Source: Puniceicoccales bacterium (GTDB taxonomy: Bacteria > Verrucomicrobiota > Verrucomicrobiia > Opitutales > UBA953). Taken from it: 12,489 nucleotides of DNA. Positions 12,310 to 12,489 of the stretch are shown here, piece after piece (position 1 is the first letter of the stretch; every line of letters starts with the position of its first letter). The translations under genes were made by a program, and so were the position numbers. The notes below the pieces were generated by a model. That model saw nothing but the letters and a program-made list of their open reading frames with translations. It had not been told where the DNA came from and ran no database searches. The stretch lies in NCBI GenBank assembly GCA_031289285.1, contig JAITPT010000257.1, forward strand, positions 1 through 12,489. Reading direction: 5' to 3'.

Positions 12310-12489
12310 AGTGGGACACGGACTTTCACGGACTTTCACGGACACACACGGACAGGCACGGACGGGATTGAAAAAAGGTGTTGCGTTTTTAAGGCGGGGT
12401 GGCAGGGTGGGACTCGTTCCGGGTGAAGTTCATACCAGAAAAAATTGTGCTTTGCCCTGGGAACGGATACTGGTTCCCCGTTCATGTCC
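12310..12489. other. Region downstream of atpA and the G-tract; no firm gene
   Basis: Apart from the CACGGAC repeat there is a 6-bp inverted repeat, GGGAAC/GTTCCC (12459-12464 and 12473-12478), with an 8-base loop and no T-run. A minus-strand frame from the edge (MNGEPVSVPRAKHNFFWYEL and on) stops at 12336-12338 and could be the end of a gene entering from the right, but I cannot support it. Confidence 0.4.
12317..12366 (+). repeat. Five-copy CACGGAC tandem array with 10-bp period
   Basis: CACGGAC begins at 12317, 12327, 12337, 12347 and 12357, each followed by three variable bases (TTT, TTT, ACA, AGG, GGG). The period is exactly 10 bases. Related ACGGAC arrays are, from memory, scattered in many bacterial genomes without a known role. 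Confidence 0.85.

Noticed and set aside
12338..12488. C-terminal end of a minus-strand gene entering from the right edge
   Set aside because: Only about 50 codons, running into the CACGGAC repeat, with no recognisable domain; not supportable from this window.

Overview
The window looks like bacterial chromosome from a GC-rich member of the Verrucomicrobiota, most likely class Opitutae. This assignment is an inference. It rests on the style of the F1 alpha subunit, a long REP-associated transposase with a C-terminal half that I associate with Opitutae, Gld-type ABC genes, Ala/Pro-rich proteins, and start codons that mostly lack a Shine-Dalgarno sequence. No rRNA or tRNA gene and no CRISPR array was seen.

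Layout, left to right. Everything up to about 10.5 kb that I can name reads on the minus strand. (1) 1-1133 is the N-terminal part of mutL, cut off by the window edge. (2) 1134-2833 holds a REP-associated (HUH/Y1) transposase gene. It is framed by two pairs of a 22-bp AT-edged repeat in inverted orientation, and its promoter/start segment is duplicated in tandem. (3) 2834-7215 reads in transcription order as a YfgM-like TPR membrane protein, an ABC-2 ATPase, an ABC-2 permease and a GldG-like auxiliary protein, a tight operon for a Gld-type membrane complex. (4) 7332-9509 encodes an unusual 725-residue membrane protein: two TM helices, an Ala-rich helical region, a long acidic/Pro-rich linker, an FtsK-gamma winged helix with no FtsK motor, and a compact C-terminal module. 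(5) 9643-10518 encodes an FGE/SUMF1 (C-type-lectin fold) protein whose last 30 or so codons look like the variable region of a diversity-generating retroelement. (6) 10749-12269, plus strand, is a complete atpA with no atpH before it and no atpG in the 220 bases after it. (7) The right edge holds a G-quadruplex-forming tract at the atpA stop and a five-copy, 10-bp-period CACGGAC repeat.

How the genes may work together. The FtsK-gamma protein, the TPR protein and the ABC trio are co-oriented and separated by short gaps, so they may share transcription and act at the inner membrane. A link between a DNA-binding-like fold and a Gld-type ABC complex is speculative. mutL and the transposase are separate units. 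The SUMF1-fold gene and atpA are divergent with about 230 bp between them.

The most promising leads are the motor-less FtsK-gamma membrane protein, the DGR-like variable region, and the transposase element with its mirrored repeats and doubled promoter.
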